Origin: Dialister sp900541485
Lineage (GTDB): Bacteria; Bacillota; Negativicutes; Veillonellales; Dialisteraceae
Length of the DNA: 64,000 bases
NCBI GenBank assembly: GCA_965119665.1
Contig: OZ221974.1
Location: 496,001 to 560,000, forward strand
Direction: 5' to 3'
The notes under the pieces are model-generated. The model worked only from the letters and a program-made list of their open reading frames with translations. It had not been told where the DNA came from and searched no databases. Positions 17,731 through 25,845 of the stretch are shown in pieces (position 1 is the first letter of the stretch; the number at the start of each line of letters is the position of its first letter). Both the position numbers and the translations under genes were made by a program.

Positions 17731-17958
17731 ATGACTAAAAAAATGAACGAAAACAACATCATTAATTACCTTATCAAAAAAAGTATGGACCGCGGAGAAA
17801 TGTTAGCCAGAGATGACGGTCTCAGAGACGCAAATATGTCCGGTAAAAATCATTACAGCCTACCGGCTTCTGTGGGAAATACAGGAAAACCTATCCGGTA
17901 CCTGATTCGCAAAAGTATGAGTCGTGCCAGAGTCATGACAAAGAATGTCGGATTATAA
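17731..17958 (+). CDS. 75-aa basic protein made of two copies of a ~22-residue repeat
   Basis: Not recognised. It has an excellent AAAGGAGG site and lies 57 bp after the transporter gene. Two clear internal repeats are seen: residues about 10-31 (INYLIKKSMDRGEMLARDDG...) and 54-75 (IRYLIRKSMSRARVMTKNVG...), both ending in GL. The shared core is YLI-[KR]-KSM-x-R, which would form a basic amphipathic helix. A linker of about 22 residues with a Gly/Ser/Pro-rich middle joins them. There is no signal peptide or membrane segment. The basic helices suggest nucleic-acid, membrane or protein binding (guess). Confidence 0.65.
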   Translation: MTKKMNENNIINYLIKKSMDRGEMLARDDGLRDANMSGKNHYSLPASVGNTGKPIRYLIRKSMSRARVMTKNVGL

Positions 17959-18045
17959 CAGCAAAATTTTATATAGAAAATCACACAAAGGATAAAATTC
18001 ATCAAACTATTTTATTCTTTGCCTCCAAAAATCACAGTTTTATTA

Positions 18046-18090
18046 TCGGCACTTTGGGTTTCATTGTTCCAAAAGTGCCGATTCTTTTTC
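18046..18090 (+). terminator. Hairpin with T-run overlapping the 3' end of rsuA
   Basis: Arms TCGGCACTTT / AAAAGTGCCGA are followed by ATTCTTTTTCC on the plus strand. It can terminate the 75-aa gene transcript and partly lies inside the convergent rsuA coding sequence. A second hairpin (CAAAGGATAAAAT / ATTTTATTCTTTG) is at about 17987-18022. Confidence 0.65.
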
Positions 18091-18831
18091 CGTCAATCTG
18101 CGGTATTCTCCCTCCTTCAAACCACTGTCCAACACCAGATTTCCCATACGGATTCGTTTCAACCAAATGACTTCCTTACCGCAGGCATGAAACATTTTTT
18201 TTATCTGATGAAATTTGCCTTCCCGGATTATTACTCTTATTTCACTAACTCCATCCTGCAAATCCGATTTTGGTGCTTTGCTTTTTTGCAAGCATAAAAA
18301 ATCATTTTCTACTGCTTTATTTCTGTACGTGAGAAGTTCCAATTCCGCCGGAAGAGCGGTAAAATCGTCTTCAATACGGACACCTTTTTTAAATGCGGCA
18401 ATTTCCTTTTCTGTTATTTTTCCGTCAATAAGTGCATAATACTCTTTATCAACGTGTTTTTTGGGGGAAAGCAAGCGATGGCTGAGTTTACCGTCATTGG
18501 TAATAAGAAGAAGCCCTACCGTGTCTTTATCCAGTCTCCCTACAGGAAACAAATCTTTTCTCCTGTCAGATCCCAAAATATCCAATACTGTTTTTTGACG
18601 GTGATCTTCTGTCGCTGTAATAACACCCCACGGTTTATTCATCATGTAGTATTCATACTTGTAATATTTGACAATCTTTCCGTCAAATGTAATCTCATCT
18701 GTATCTGTTACCGCCTGTCCGGGATCTGAGCAGACGTGTCCGTTTACGGTAACACTCCCCTTTTTTATTTTTTCTTTTAATTCCTTTCTTGTCCCCCGGT
18801 TCATATCGGATAAGAATTTATCGAGCCGCAT
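18061..18831 (-). CDS. RsuA/RluB-family rRNA pseudouridine synthase
   Basis: A 256-residue pseudouridine synthase. An S4 RNA-binding domain occupies the first 60 residues (MRLDKFLSDMNRGTRKEL, VTVNGHVC), followed by the catalytic domain with the motif GRLDKDTVGLLLITNDG, whose Asp is the nucleophile, and the C-terminal signature EGKFHQIKKMFHACG. This matches RsuA, which modifies U516 of 16S rRNA, more than the 23S enzymes, but the family members are close. It is a single gene on the minus strand. Confidence 0.87.
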   Translation of the reverse strand: MRLDKFLSDMNRGTRKELKEKIKKGSVTVNGHVCSDPGQAVTDTDEITFDGKIVKYYKYEYYMMNKPWGVITATEDHRQKTVLDILGSDRRKDLFPVGRLDKDTVGLLLITNDGKLSHRLLSPKKHVDKEYYALIDGKITEKEIAAFKKGVRIEDDFTALPAELELLTYRNKAVENDFLCLQKSKAPKSDLQDGVSEIRVIIREGKFHQIKKMFHACGKEVIWLKRIRMGNLVLDSGLKEGEYRRLTEKESALLEQ

Positions 18832-18925
18832 ATCTTTTCTCTCTTTCGTATACTTTATATGCTTATTTTAACATAGCATATATGAGCTTCCGGTCATTTT
18901 ATTTTTCCCCGGTCTGAAACGATAT

Positions 18926-18963
18926 CAAAAAAGACTTCCCTCAAAAGGAAGCCTTTTTCTTTT
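18926..18963 (-). terminator. Intrinsic terminator of the amino-acid binding protein gene
   Basis: Stem AAAAAGGCTTCC / GGAAGTCTTTTTT (minus strand) with a short loop and T-run directly follows the stop of the gene at 18968. Confidence 0.8.
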
Positions 18964-18967
18964 TTGA

Positions 18968-19765
18968 TTATTTTTTTGCCTTGCCGAACCATTTTTCAAA
19001 AATTTTATCATATTCGCCGTTTGCCTTTAATTCTTTCAATGCTTTGTTGACGGCGGCTTGGAGTTCTTTATTTTCTTTCTTCATTGCCATAACAAGACCG
19101 GCACCGGGCTTAGGTGTTCCCACAATTTTTAAGTCTTTATCTCCGCCCTGCTTGAGGTAATACATGGCAACCGGTTGATCAAGGACAAAGGCATCTAAGG
19201 TTTTGGCCCGCAGTTCCATAAACGCCTGGGAATTGGAATCCAGCTGCTTCACTTCGCCCTTAGCTTCTTTAATGAGCTTAACCGGTTCCGTTCCTACCTG
19301 GGCACCTACCTTTTTACCTTCCAAATCCGCCCAATCTTTGATTGTGTCATTGTCTTTATTAACTATAATGACAAATCCGTTTTGATCAAAATATACATCA
19401 GAGAACGCCACTTGTTTTTCTCTTTCCGGATTAGCGGAAAATCCTGAAGCAATCAGATCGATTTGCCCGCTTTGGACAGCCGGAATCAGGGCATCAAAGC
19501 CAAGACTCTTAAATTCCATCTTACTTCCCATCTGCTTGGTAACTGCATTTGCTAAATCAAGATCGAAACCTACATATTTATCTCCTTCGGTAAATTCAAA
19601 AGGCGGGAAGGTTGTTTCCGCTCCTACACGAATTACCGGCGGAATTCCGCCTTTCGCAGCGTCACCGCTTTTCGCCTTTTCCGAACTTCCGCCGCAACCG
19701 GTCATTGCCAACACGGCTGTCAGTCCTGCCGCTGCCATTACAAGTTTCATTTTTTTACTTATCAT
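18968..19765 (-). CDS. Amino-acid ABC transporter substrate-binding lipoprotein (orphan)
   Basis: A 265-residue family-3 solute-binding lipoprotein with lipobox AMTGC. The body shows GAETTFPPFEF, VGFDLDLANAVTKQMG, and IDLIASGFSANPEREKQVAFSDVYFD (quoted in parts), typical of basic/polar amino-acid binders such as ArtJ or GlnH. Two ATGs lie upstream, but GGAG is spaced nine bases from the ATG at 19765. No permease or ATPase gene is adjacent, so it must share a transporter encoded elsewhere, or that at 3584-5048. Its promoter is almost identical to that of the transporter operon at 5048. Confidence 0.87.
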   Translation of the reverse strand: MISKKMKLVMAAAGLTAVLAMTGCGGSSEKAKSGDAAKGGIPPVIRVGAETTFPPFEFTEGDKYVGFDLDLANAVTKQMGSKMEFKSLGFDALIPAVQSGQIDLIASGFSANPEREKQVAFSDVYFDQNGFVIIVNKDNDTIKDWADLEGKKVGAQVGTEPVKLIKEAKGEVKQLDSNSQAFMELRAKTLDAFVLDQPVAMYYLKQGGDKDLKIVGTPKPGAGLVMAMKKENKELQAAVNKALKELKANGEYDKIFEKWFGKAKK

Positions 19766-19801
19766 AGCTATCATCTCCATCTAAAATAAAATTATATGCA
19801 T

Positions 19802-19830
19802 ATATTATCATTTTTATGCATGCATGTCAA
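19802..19830 (-). promoter_or_regulatory. Promoter with ARG-box-like operator, twin of the one at 5076
   Basis: Minus strand TTGACA (19830-19825), 17-bp spacer, TAATAT (19807-19802). The spacer carries CATGCATAAAAATGATAA (19822-19805), 14 of 18 positions matching the remembered Bacillus ARG box. Over 29 bases it is identical to the promoter at 5076-5104 at 25 positions. Confidence 0.65.
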
Positions 19831-19997
19831 CATGAAAATTTTATTTTAGTCAATAAATTATTTATTCTCCCGCATATTCACTCTCTGTGTAATTTATAAT
19901 TTATGCATTTGACCGCATTTTTTATACATGCTATAGTTGAAACGTATAAAATAAATACGAACACATTAAATGAATCTGTTATATAAAAGGAATATAC

Positions 19998-20582
19998 ATG
20001 GAAATTATTATTGACTTTCTCACGGAATGGGGTTATACCGCACTGTTTATTACTATGGCACTTGAAAATATGAACATTCCTATTCCGAGTGAAATTATTC
20101 TCGGGTTTGCCGGGTTTCTTGTTTCCCGGCAGATATTCAGTTTTTGGCCTACAATTCTTGTCGGAACAATCGCAGGACTTACCGGCTCTTTATTATCCTA
20201 TTATATAGGACTGAAAGGCGGTCGGGAATTTATGCTGCGCCATACCGCCAAAGGAGGCCTCGGTGCCAAAAAGCTGGTAGCTGCAAAAAACTGGTTTGAA
20301 ACCTACGGCGGTATTGCGATTTTTACGGGGCGACTCCTCCCCGGAATACGGACTTTTATTTCGCTCCCTGCAGGAATCTCCCGCTACCCTTTGTCCCCTT
20401 TTATTCTATATACGATTTTGGGGACCATTCCCTGGACCATTCTTCTTGTCTATTTGGGCGATATACTCGGGGAAAACTGGACACTGCTTCTTGCATACAA
20501 GATTGAAATTGCCGTCATTTCCTTTATCGCGGCAGGTATCATTGCTGTCATTTTTTATTTTTACCAAAAACAGCGCAGTTAA
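19998..20582 (+). CDS. DedA/SNARE-associated (VTT domain) membrane protein
   Basis: A 194-residue DedA-family inner-membrane protein. The family pattern is clear: ENMNIPIPSEIILGFAGFL with its membrane-embedded acidic residue, GSLLSYYIGLKGG, then the arginine-glycine segment FTGRLLPGIRTFISLPAGISR and GTIPWTILLVYLGD near the C-terminus. DedA proteins are linked to undecaprenyl-phosphate or phospholipid translocation and to cationic peptide and alkaline tolerance. It is followed 96 bp later by a polyprenyl-phosphate-sugar-dependent glycosyltransferase, fitting a role in lipid-carrier recycling (inference). Confidence 0.88.
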   Translation: MEIIIDFLTEWGYTALFITMALENMNIPIPSEIILGFAGFLVSRQIFSFWPTILVGTIAGLTGSLLSYYIGLKGGREFMLRHTAKGGLGAKKLVAAKNWFETYGGIAIFTGRLLPGIRTFISLPAGISRYPLSPFILYTILGTIPWTILLVYLGDILGENWTLLLAYKIEIAVISFIAAGIIAVIFYFYQKQRS

Positions 20583-20677
20583 AAATAGATATATTCATCA
20601 TATAAGCCGGAGTTTCTATATAAACAGGACTCCGCTTAACTTTTAAAACAGCTCTTATCATTGTGAGGTAATCTAAC

Positions 20678-22348
20678 GTGAGTACAAAACGGCAAAAAAA
20701 AGAAAAGTTAAATAAAGCCCGGAAAGAGGAATTACAAAAACAATTGAAATATGCGACTGCCAAAAGTTTGGGCGGTATATTTATCATCGCCTTTTTATTT
20801 TATATCTGGGGTTCTCATCTGTTTCCCGTAACCGATCCGGTAGAATCAAATTACGCTTTGACTGCTAAAGAAATGGTTCTTTCCGGCAACTGGATGTCTC
20901 CCCAAATCTATGGTCATTTCTGGTTTGATAAGCCTGTTATGGTGTATTGGCTCTTATCTGTTTCTTATACCGTTTTGGGATTTACAGATTTAGCCGCCCG
21001 TATTCCTGCCGCTTTTTGCGGAGCACTGACTGTAACTTCTCTTGTCTGGTATATACGGAGGATCACAAAAGATAATGTCATTGCTATATGGTCCGGAATT
21101 ATTCTCGGATCCTCCCTTGCATTTTGGATCGTTTCCCATGCCATCATTACAGACAGCATACTGATGCTCTTTACTGTCCCCACCTTACTTTCCGCATATA
21201 TCGGGCTGACGGAAAATAATAAATGTCATATGACAGTCGCCTATATCGCGGCGGGACTCGCTTGCCTGACAAAGGGACCTGTCGGGCTTGTACTGCCCGG
21301 ACTGTTTCTTCTTTGCTGGTGTTTCTGGATGCAGGACAAGCGGTATTTTCTCCGTTTATTTCCCTGGCAGGGCATTCTAGCTTTTTTGGCCGTTGTACTT
21401 CCATGGTACGGCGGTATGTACCTGATTCACGGAAACAGCTTCATCAATGATTTCCTGGGGCTTCACAATATTTTACGGGCAACCTCTTCGGAGCACCCGA
21501 AAGATAACCATTTTTATTATTATCTTATTATCTTCCCTCTTTCGCTCCTGCCTTGGACCGGGTTATTTTTCTATGAACTGAAAAAACAATGGAAAGAGAA
21601 ATCTCCTTTCTATAAATTTTTGACCGTCTGGTCACTGGGCACTTTACTTTTTTACACACTGATGGCTACAAAATATGTGACCTATACTTATATTGCTCTT
21701 GTTCCATCTGCTGTTTTGGCAGCCTTTGCGGTTCCCGAAATTTCATCAGGGAAAAGAACGCCCGGACTTCTTGCAGCCGTTCCTTTCTTTGTCCTTATGG
21801 CCGCCTTGTCGGCAGGTTCCTTCTTTATTCCTGACGGGCAGTGGTGGGTTTTGTATCTTGTGATTGCCTATTCTCTATGGGCACTTCTCTTCCGTTGGAA
21901 TAAAAATAGGGAAAAAAGATTGACCATTATTTCTACAGTAACAGCTTCCGCCTTTTTAGTCACAGCTATGTCAGGATTGCCTGTCTATCTCCGGAGTCGT
22001 TCGAGCATTGATATGGCCGGCTATATGCAAAGTTTACCGGGTGATCATTATTTCTTTGATTCCTATCCCGCTTCTTATCCCTACTACACCGGTGACAATG
22101 CAAAAAGAATTACTGTCTCTAATTCCGGTGGCACTCTCAGTAAAGCCGGCAGAGATCCGCGATGGAACAGCAAATCGCCTATTCCGTCAATCACTGATGA
22201 AGATTTCCTGAAAATGGAAACGAACCGGCCGGTATATATATACGTCTCCGATAGCAACCTGGAAGAAATGAAAAAATGGTCGTCAGGAAAACAATTTATT
22301 GTTGATAAGAAATTACCGTATGGTACTGTTTTTAAAAGGGAGCCGTAA
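20678..22348 (+). CDS. GT39 / ArnT-like membrane glycosyltransferase
   Basis: A 556-residue membrane protein with about 12 helices, starting at GTG after GAGG. A cytoplasmic lysine-rich N-terminus (first 25 residues) precedes the first helix. The GT39 signatures are present: the DPVESNYALTAKEMV loop with acidic residues after helix 1, WFDKPVMVYWLLS, DLAARIPAAFCG, AIITDSILMLF and ACLTKGPVGLVLPG. The family moves sugars such as L-Ara4N or mannose from polyprenyl phosphate to lipid A or proteins on the periplasmic side. Lipid A is likely in a diderm organism, but the sugar is unknown. The gene abuts the next gene. Confidence 0.83.
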   Translation: MSTKRQKKEKLNKARKEELQKQLKYATAKSLGGIFIIAFLFYIWGSHLFPVTDPVESNYALTAKEMVLSGNWMSPQIYGHFWFDKPVMVYWLLSVSYTVLGFTDLAARIPAAFCGALTVTSLVWYIRRITKDNVIAIWSGIILGSSLAFWIVSHAIITDSILMLFTVPTLLSAYIGLTENNKCHMTVAYIAAGLACLTKGPVGLVLPGLFLLCWCFWMQDKRYFLRLFPWQGILAFLAVVLPWYGGMYLIHGNSFINDFLGLHNILRATSSEHPKDNHFYYYLIIFPLSLLPWTGLFFYELKKQWKEKSPFYKFLTVWSLGTLLFYTLMATKYVTYTYIALVPSAVLAAFAVPEISSGKRTPGLLAAVPFFVLMAALSAGSFFIPDGQWWVLYLVIAYSLWALLFRWNKNREKRLTIISTVTASAFLVTAMSGLPVYLRSRSSIDMAGYMQSLPGDHYFFDSYPASYPYYTGDNAKRITVSNSGGTLSKAGRDPRWNSKSPIPSITDEDFLKMETNRPVYIYVSDSNLEEMKKWSSGKQFIVDKKLPYGTVFKREP

Positions 22349-22349
22349 T

Positions 22350-23054
22350 ATGTCAAAATCTGCAGAATCAGTAAAAAATTTTATCTCCCGTCTGACGGAA
22401 TTCCAATCGCCCCGCGTCTTTAATCCATGGAGAGATTTCCACCCCGACTATGAAGTGGAAAATGCCGTTTCCATACGGCAAAAACAATTGTCTGATTATT
22501 TATCGCTCCGCCTTCACTCGGCCAAATTACTTCTGATTGCAGAAGCTTGCGGATATCAGGGCGGACATTTTACAGGCATTGCCATGACTTGCGAACGAAT
22601 GATTTTAAATAAGCACCCTGTTGTCAATTCAACCATGATTTTAGGAAAACAGGGACACCGCACCAGCCGGCCTGACAGTCCTTATATCACGAAAGAAAAA
22701 CAAAAAAAAGACGGGTTCAATGAACCGACGGACACTGTCGTATGGTCTGCCTGTCTGGAGGCGGGACTTCGTCCCGATGAGTTTATTTTATGGAATATAT
22801 TTCCCTTTCACCCCTATAAAGATAGTGATTTACTCACAAACAGAACTCCTACGGATGAAGAGCTGCAAACCGGCTTAGGTTACACGAAAGCGCTTCTGAA
22901 AATGACCGGCCCGCTTCCTGTTTTTGCCATCGGGAAAAAGAGTGAAACTACTTTAATCGAAGCAGGACTCGCTGCCACTTGTCTCAGACACCCTGCCAAC
23001 GGAGGCGCCAATATATTCCGCAGCGGATTGAAAAATGCACTATCCTATACATAA
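22350..23054 (+). CDS. Uracil-DNA glycosylase superfamily protein
   Basis: A 234-residue protein with UDG-superfamily features: LLLIAEACGYQGGHFTGIAMT resembles the water-activating GExPG-type loop followed by G-x-x-F/T-G-I, and the end has LRHPANGGANIFRSG, like the conserved HPS-type intercalating loop. A longer frame begins at 22299, but the ATG at 22350, one base after the upstream stop and preceded by AGGGAG, is preferred. It is transcribed with the GT39 gene, a functionally unrelated neighbour. Base specificity cannot be read. Confidence 0.75.
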   Translation: MSKSAESVKNFISRLTEFQSPRVFNPWRDFHPDYEVENAVSIRQKQLSDYLSLRLHSAKLLLIAEACGYQGGHFTGIAMTCERMILNKHPVVNSTMILGKQGHRTSRPDSPYITKEKQKKDGFNEPTDTVVWSACLEAGLRPDEFILWNIFPFHPYKDSDLLTNRTPTDEELQTGLGYTKALLKMTGPLPVFAIGKKSETTLIEAGLAATCLRHPANGGANIFRSGLKNALSYT

Positions 23055-23055
23055 A

Positions 23056-23106
23056 AAAAGAAAACCTCCGGCATTTCGTAAATGTCTGAAGGCTTTTCTT
23101 TTTTAT
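23056..23106. terminator. Bidirectional terminator between UDG and gtrA-like genes
   Basis: A hairpin with A-rich left arm (AAAAAGAAAACCT) and T-rich right arm (AAGGCTTTTCTTTTTT), inner pairing CATTT / AAATG, sits between convergent genes. Confidence 0.75.
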
Positions 23107-23114
23107 TGTTCTAT

Positions 23115-23522
23115 CTATTTTTTGTGGAGAATATAACGTTTTGTTAAATAATTCCAAACCATTACCACTGCACTGGCAAATACTTTGGCAAACATATACC
23201 AAAGCCCTGCCAGCTCCACTAAAATCCACATGGTGGCTTGATTAATTAAAAGTCCTGCCAGCGATGTCACTGCAAATAATGCCATTTCCTCTTTGGTCTG
23301 TTTCCCTGTGCGGAATACAAAAACCACACAGAGGATATAATTGACAATTAAAGAAAGGGTAAAGGCAACGGCAGATGATGTCAGATAGGGAATTCCCATG
23401 AATTCTGTCAGGCTGTATAATAGTGCATATTCAAAAATAAAACAGCCGCCGCCGACAAAAAGAAATCGGAGTATTTCCCAAAACCGCTCCCCTTCAGGCA
23501 ATTTCTTTAATAATCTGTCCAA
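23115..23522 (-). CDS. GtrA-family membrane protein
   Basis: A 135-residue protein with four predicted helices. The GtrA pattern is present: FLFVGGGCFIFEYALLY in helix 1, NYILCVVFVFR at the helix 2-3 junction, and the closing NYLTKRYILHK. The start is TTG behind GGGAGAG. GtrA proteins are thought to flip undecaprenyl-phosphate-linked sugars, donors for modifying LPS or teichoic acids. It is near, but convergent to, the GT39 glycosyltransferase, which needs such a donor. Confidence 0.85.
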   Translation of the reverse strand: MDRLLKKLPEGERFWEILRFLFVGGGCFIFEYALLYSLTEFMGIPYLTSSAVAFTLSLIVNYILCVVFVFRTGKQTKEEMALFAVTSLAGLLINQATMWILVELAGLWYMFAKVFASAVVMVWNYLTKRYILHKK

Positions 23523-23580
23523 TACAATCTCTCCCGGTGTAAATTTTGTCTGTTTTATTATATCCCATAGAATGAAAAAG

Positions 23581-23611
23581 AAAAAAGCAATCCATCCAGA
23601 CTGCTTTTCTT
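23581..23611 (-). terminator. Intrinsic terminator after the tRNA operon
   Basis: Minus-strand stem AAAGCAGTC / ATTGCTTTTTT follows the tRNA CCA end directly. An almost identical copy follows the other tRNA-Val (23921-23951). Confidence 0.75.
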
Positions 23612-23687
23612 TGGTGGGCGATAACAGGATCGAACTGCTGACATTCTGCTTGTAAGGCAGACGCTCTCCCAGCTGAGCTAATCGCCC
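23612..23687 (-). tRNA. tRNA-Val (anticodon UAC), copy 1
   Basis: 76 nt with encoded CCA. Acceptor arms GGGCGAT / ATCGCCC, D-arm TAGCTCAGCTGGGAGAGC, anticodon loop CTTACAA giving UAC, and T-loop TTCGATC are all present. Last tRNA of the minus-strand cluster. Confidence 0.95.
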
Positions 23688-23688
23688 A

Positions 23689-23763
23689 TGGTGACCTGTG
23701 CGAGATTCGAACTCGCGAACCCGCCGTGAAAGGGCGGTGTCTTAACCACTTGACGAACAGGCC
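23689..23763 (-). tRNA. tRNA-Glu (anticodon UUC)
   Basis: 75 nt with encoded CCA. Acceptor GGCCTGT / ACAGGTC, anticodon loop CTTTCAC giving UUC, T-arm GTTCGAATC. One base from the tRNA-Val next to it. Confidence 0.95.
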
Positions 23764-23765
23764 AT

Positions 23766-23841
23766 TGGCTCCTGAAGCAGGGTTCGAACCTGCGACATCG
23801 TGATTAACAGTCACGCGCTCTACCGGCTGAGCTATTCAGGA
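23766..23841 (-). tRNA. tRNA-Asn (anticodon GUU)
   Basis: 76 nt with encoded CCA. Acceptor TCCTGAA / TTCAGGA, discriminator G, anticodon loop CTGTTAA giving GUU, T-arm GTTCGAACC. Two bases from tRNA-Glu. Confidence 0.95.
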
Positions 23842-23920
23842 ATACTCAAGAGTACGTGAAATATGATATCAGATTTTTCATAACTTTGCAAGACTGCGGA
23901 AAGGACAATTGAAAGGCAAT

Positions 23921-23951
23921 AAAAAAGCAATCCATCCGGACTGCTTTTCTT
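23921..23951 (-). terminator. Intrinsic terminator after tRNA-Val copy 2
   Basis: Same hairpin as at 23581-23611 with one base changed. It lies inside the tRNA cluster, so the upstream tRNA-Val may be a separate transcript. Confidence 0.7.
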
Positions 23952-24027
23952 TGGTGGGCGATAACAGGATCGAACTGCTGACATTCTGCTTGTAAGGCAG
24001 ACGCTCTCCCAGCTGAGCTAATCGCCC
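23952..24027 (-). tRNA. tRNA-Val (anticodon UAC), copy 2
   Basis: Identical in sequence to the copy at 23612-23687, including the encoded CCA. It is the most upstream gene of the cluster on the minus strand. Confidence 0.95.
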
Positions 24028-24081
24028 ATGTTTATAAAATATATTATGACCTATTTTACTGTATTTTTCAAGCCTTTTTTA

Positions 24082-24696
24082 TTAAACTGCGTTTTTGGTA
24101 TCGGATTTTTCCGTACGGGATAAATCAGCACTTATATCGGCAGGTACTCTGCGGTAAGGGAATTTTTTCCATAAATTTTCCAACACCTGATCCATGATAT
24201 ACGAATCACGGACAAATCCCTCTTCTTCCCTTTCAAAATAAGTCGCCCTGTCCTGTCTGGCAGGTTCGCCTTTTTTCACGCTGTAAACGTCAATAATCAC
24301 TCTCGTTTCCACCAGGGGATCTATATCAAAAAATAATGCCACCGGCCATATCGTCCTTTGGCTCCACTGTGTCACAACAGGCAAAACTACAATGTCCGCC
24401 CCTGATTCTGATTGTATTTCACCCAGCTTTTCCGGTCTGATATTTTCTGTCCTGTATTTTTTACTATCCAACCGGCGGTAATAGGGATAACGAAAAATTT
24501 CTTCCAGTTTCCCGTAAAGACAAAGAGCGGCATAGTTGCCGTCGTCACTTTGATAACGGACAGGCAAAAGCAATACCGTCCTTGTGCCGTCAAAATAGCC
24601 AAGTTTTCTGTTTTCCGCCGGATCTGCCGCCTCTGCTGTGACAGAAAAAAGAAATAAAAGAATCATTACGAAACCGGATAATAAAATTTTCTTCAT
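24082..24696 (-). CDS. Secreted protein of unknown function
   Basis: Not recognised. The 204-residue product begins with MKK and a hydrophobic stretch LSGFVMILLFLFSVTAEA, a signal peptide with cleavage expected after AEA, so it should be periplasmic. The body has the pattern of small lipoprotein-like or GNA1162-like periplasmic proteins: TVLLLPVRYQSDDG, a central ESGADIVVLPVVTQW strand, and DPLVETRVIIDVYSVKKG, which resembles a beta-alpha-beta fold reporting a conserved 'D-V-Y' strand. The frame opens 21 bases earlier, but GGGAG is correctly spaced for the ATG at 24696. It is monocistronic, downstream of no obvious partner. Confidence 0.6.
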   Translation of the reverse strand: MKKILLSGFVMILLFLFSVTAEAADPAENRKLGYFDGTRTVLLLPVRYQSDDGNYAALCLYGKLEEIFRYPYYRRLDSKKYRTENIRPEKLGEIQSESGADIVVLPVVTQWSQRTIWPVALFFDIDPLVETRVIIDVYSVKKGEPARQDRATYFEREEEGFVRDSYIMDQVLENLWKKFPYRRVPADISADLSRTEKSDTKNAV

Positions 24697-24891
24697 AACT
24701 GTTCTCCCGAAAATCATTCCTTTTTCTACTTTTTATAGTTTACCACAAGAATGCTGCTTATTTTCTTTCCCCGATGATTCCTTTTCTGATATAAGACTTT
24801 TTTATATTTTACTCCCGTGTTATAATAATAGAAAACTTTTATAAGGCACTTTTACACAATCTATCTGCCAAAAATGCATAGGGGTGTTTAA

Positions 24892-25764
24892 ATGAATAAT
24901 ACGGATTGGAAAATTTTAATTTATCTTCGGGAAGAACGGAGCATTAATAAGGTTGCTAAGCGTTTATTTATGACACAGCCTTCTCTGACTTATCGTTTAA
25001 GCCAGATGGAAAAAGAAATCGGATGCCTCTTATTTATCCGTACCAACAAGGGTGTTCATTTCACGGACGCGGGAAACAGGCTTCTTTCCTTTGCGGAAAA
25101 AGAACTGCAGCAGTACCAGGATATGAAAAACTTCGTTACCCATGAGCCGAATTCTATTTCCGGGGTTCTCCGTATCGGTGCTTCCCAATCTTTTTCCCAA
25201 TCCCATATGCCTGCCATTTTAAAAGGATTTGTCGACAAATACAATGACATTGAAATTTCTTTAACCACCGATACGAGCGACCGGCTGGTCAAGTTGGTGA
25301 AAAAAGAAGATATTCATCTTTCCATTGTCCGCGGCAACCAGGAATGGTCCGATGCAGATATTCTTCTTGAAGATGCCCCGCTTTATCTGATTTCTGCCCA
25401 AAAAATAGACTTTGAAACTTTGGCGGAGCAGCCTTCTATACGATACAGGAGCGATCCTTCTCTCGATGAGCTTCGGAGCCGTTGGTGGCGGCAAAACTTT
25501 ACGGACTCGCCCCATTTTTCTCTCACTGTCAGTGATTGTCTGACTTGCGTGGAAATAGTCAATCATGGTCTGGGACATTCTTTGATTCCCGAAGATATGC
25601 TTCCGAAATGTAATGATAAGGTAGATAAGCAAATGATTTATGATAATCACGGAAACCCGCTTCTCCGCCCCAGCCATTTGATTTATAAAGAGGCTATGCT
25701 CCAGTCCTCCCCGGTTCGTATATTTGTGGACTATATGAAAAACTACTTTAATATTAAAGGGTAA
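24892..25764 (+). CDS. LysR-family transcriptional regulator
   Basis: A 290-residue LysR protein. The HTH is at about residues 15-40 (SINKVAKRLFMTQPSLTYRLSQ), followed by the wing LLFIRTNKGVHFTDAG and an effector-binding domain (LRIGASQSFSQSHMPAILKGF). Low-level features such as the N-terminal IYLREERSINKVAKRL differ from the other LysR in the window, so it is not a recent duplicate. An AGGGGTG site precedes the ATG. It lies 80 bp upstream of the YgjP-like peptidase on the same strand; targets are unknown. Confidence 0.87.
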   Translation: MNNTDWKILIYLREERSINKVAKRLFMTQPSLTYRLSQMEKEIGCLLFIRTNKGVHFTDAGNRLLSFAEKELQQYQDMKNFVTHEPNSISGVLRIGASQSFSQSHMPAILKGFVDKYNDIEISLTTDTSDRLVKLVKKEDIHLSIVRGNQEWSDADILLEDAPLYLISAQKIDFETLAEQPSIRYRSDPSLDELRSRWWRQNFTDSPHFSLTVSDCLTCVEIVNHGLGHSLIPEDMLPKCNDKVDKQMIYDNHGNPLLRPSHLIYKEAMLQSSPVRIFVDYMKNYFNIKG

Positions 25765-25845
25765 CCCCTATTATAATTATGATTCAAAATCTGTTCTTCC
25801 GTGCAAAAAAGATTTTTGAATCATTTTTTATTGAGAAGGTGTATA

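Noticed and set aside
19998..20582. DedA as an alkaline phosphatase or transporter of another family
   Set aside because: The FTGRLLPGIRTF and membrane-embedded acidic motif are specific for DedA.
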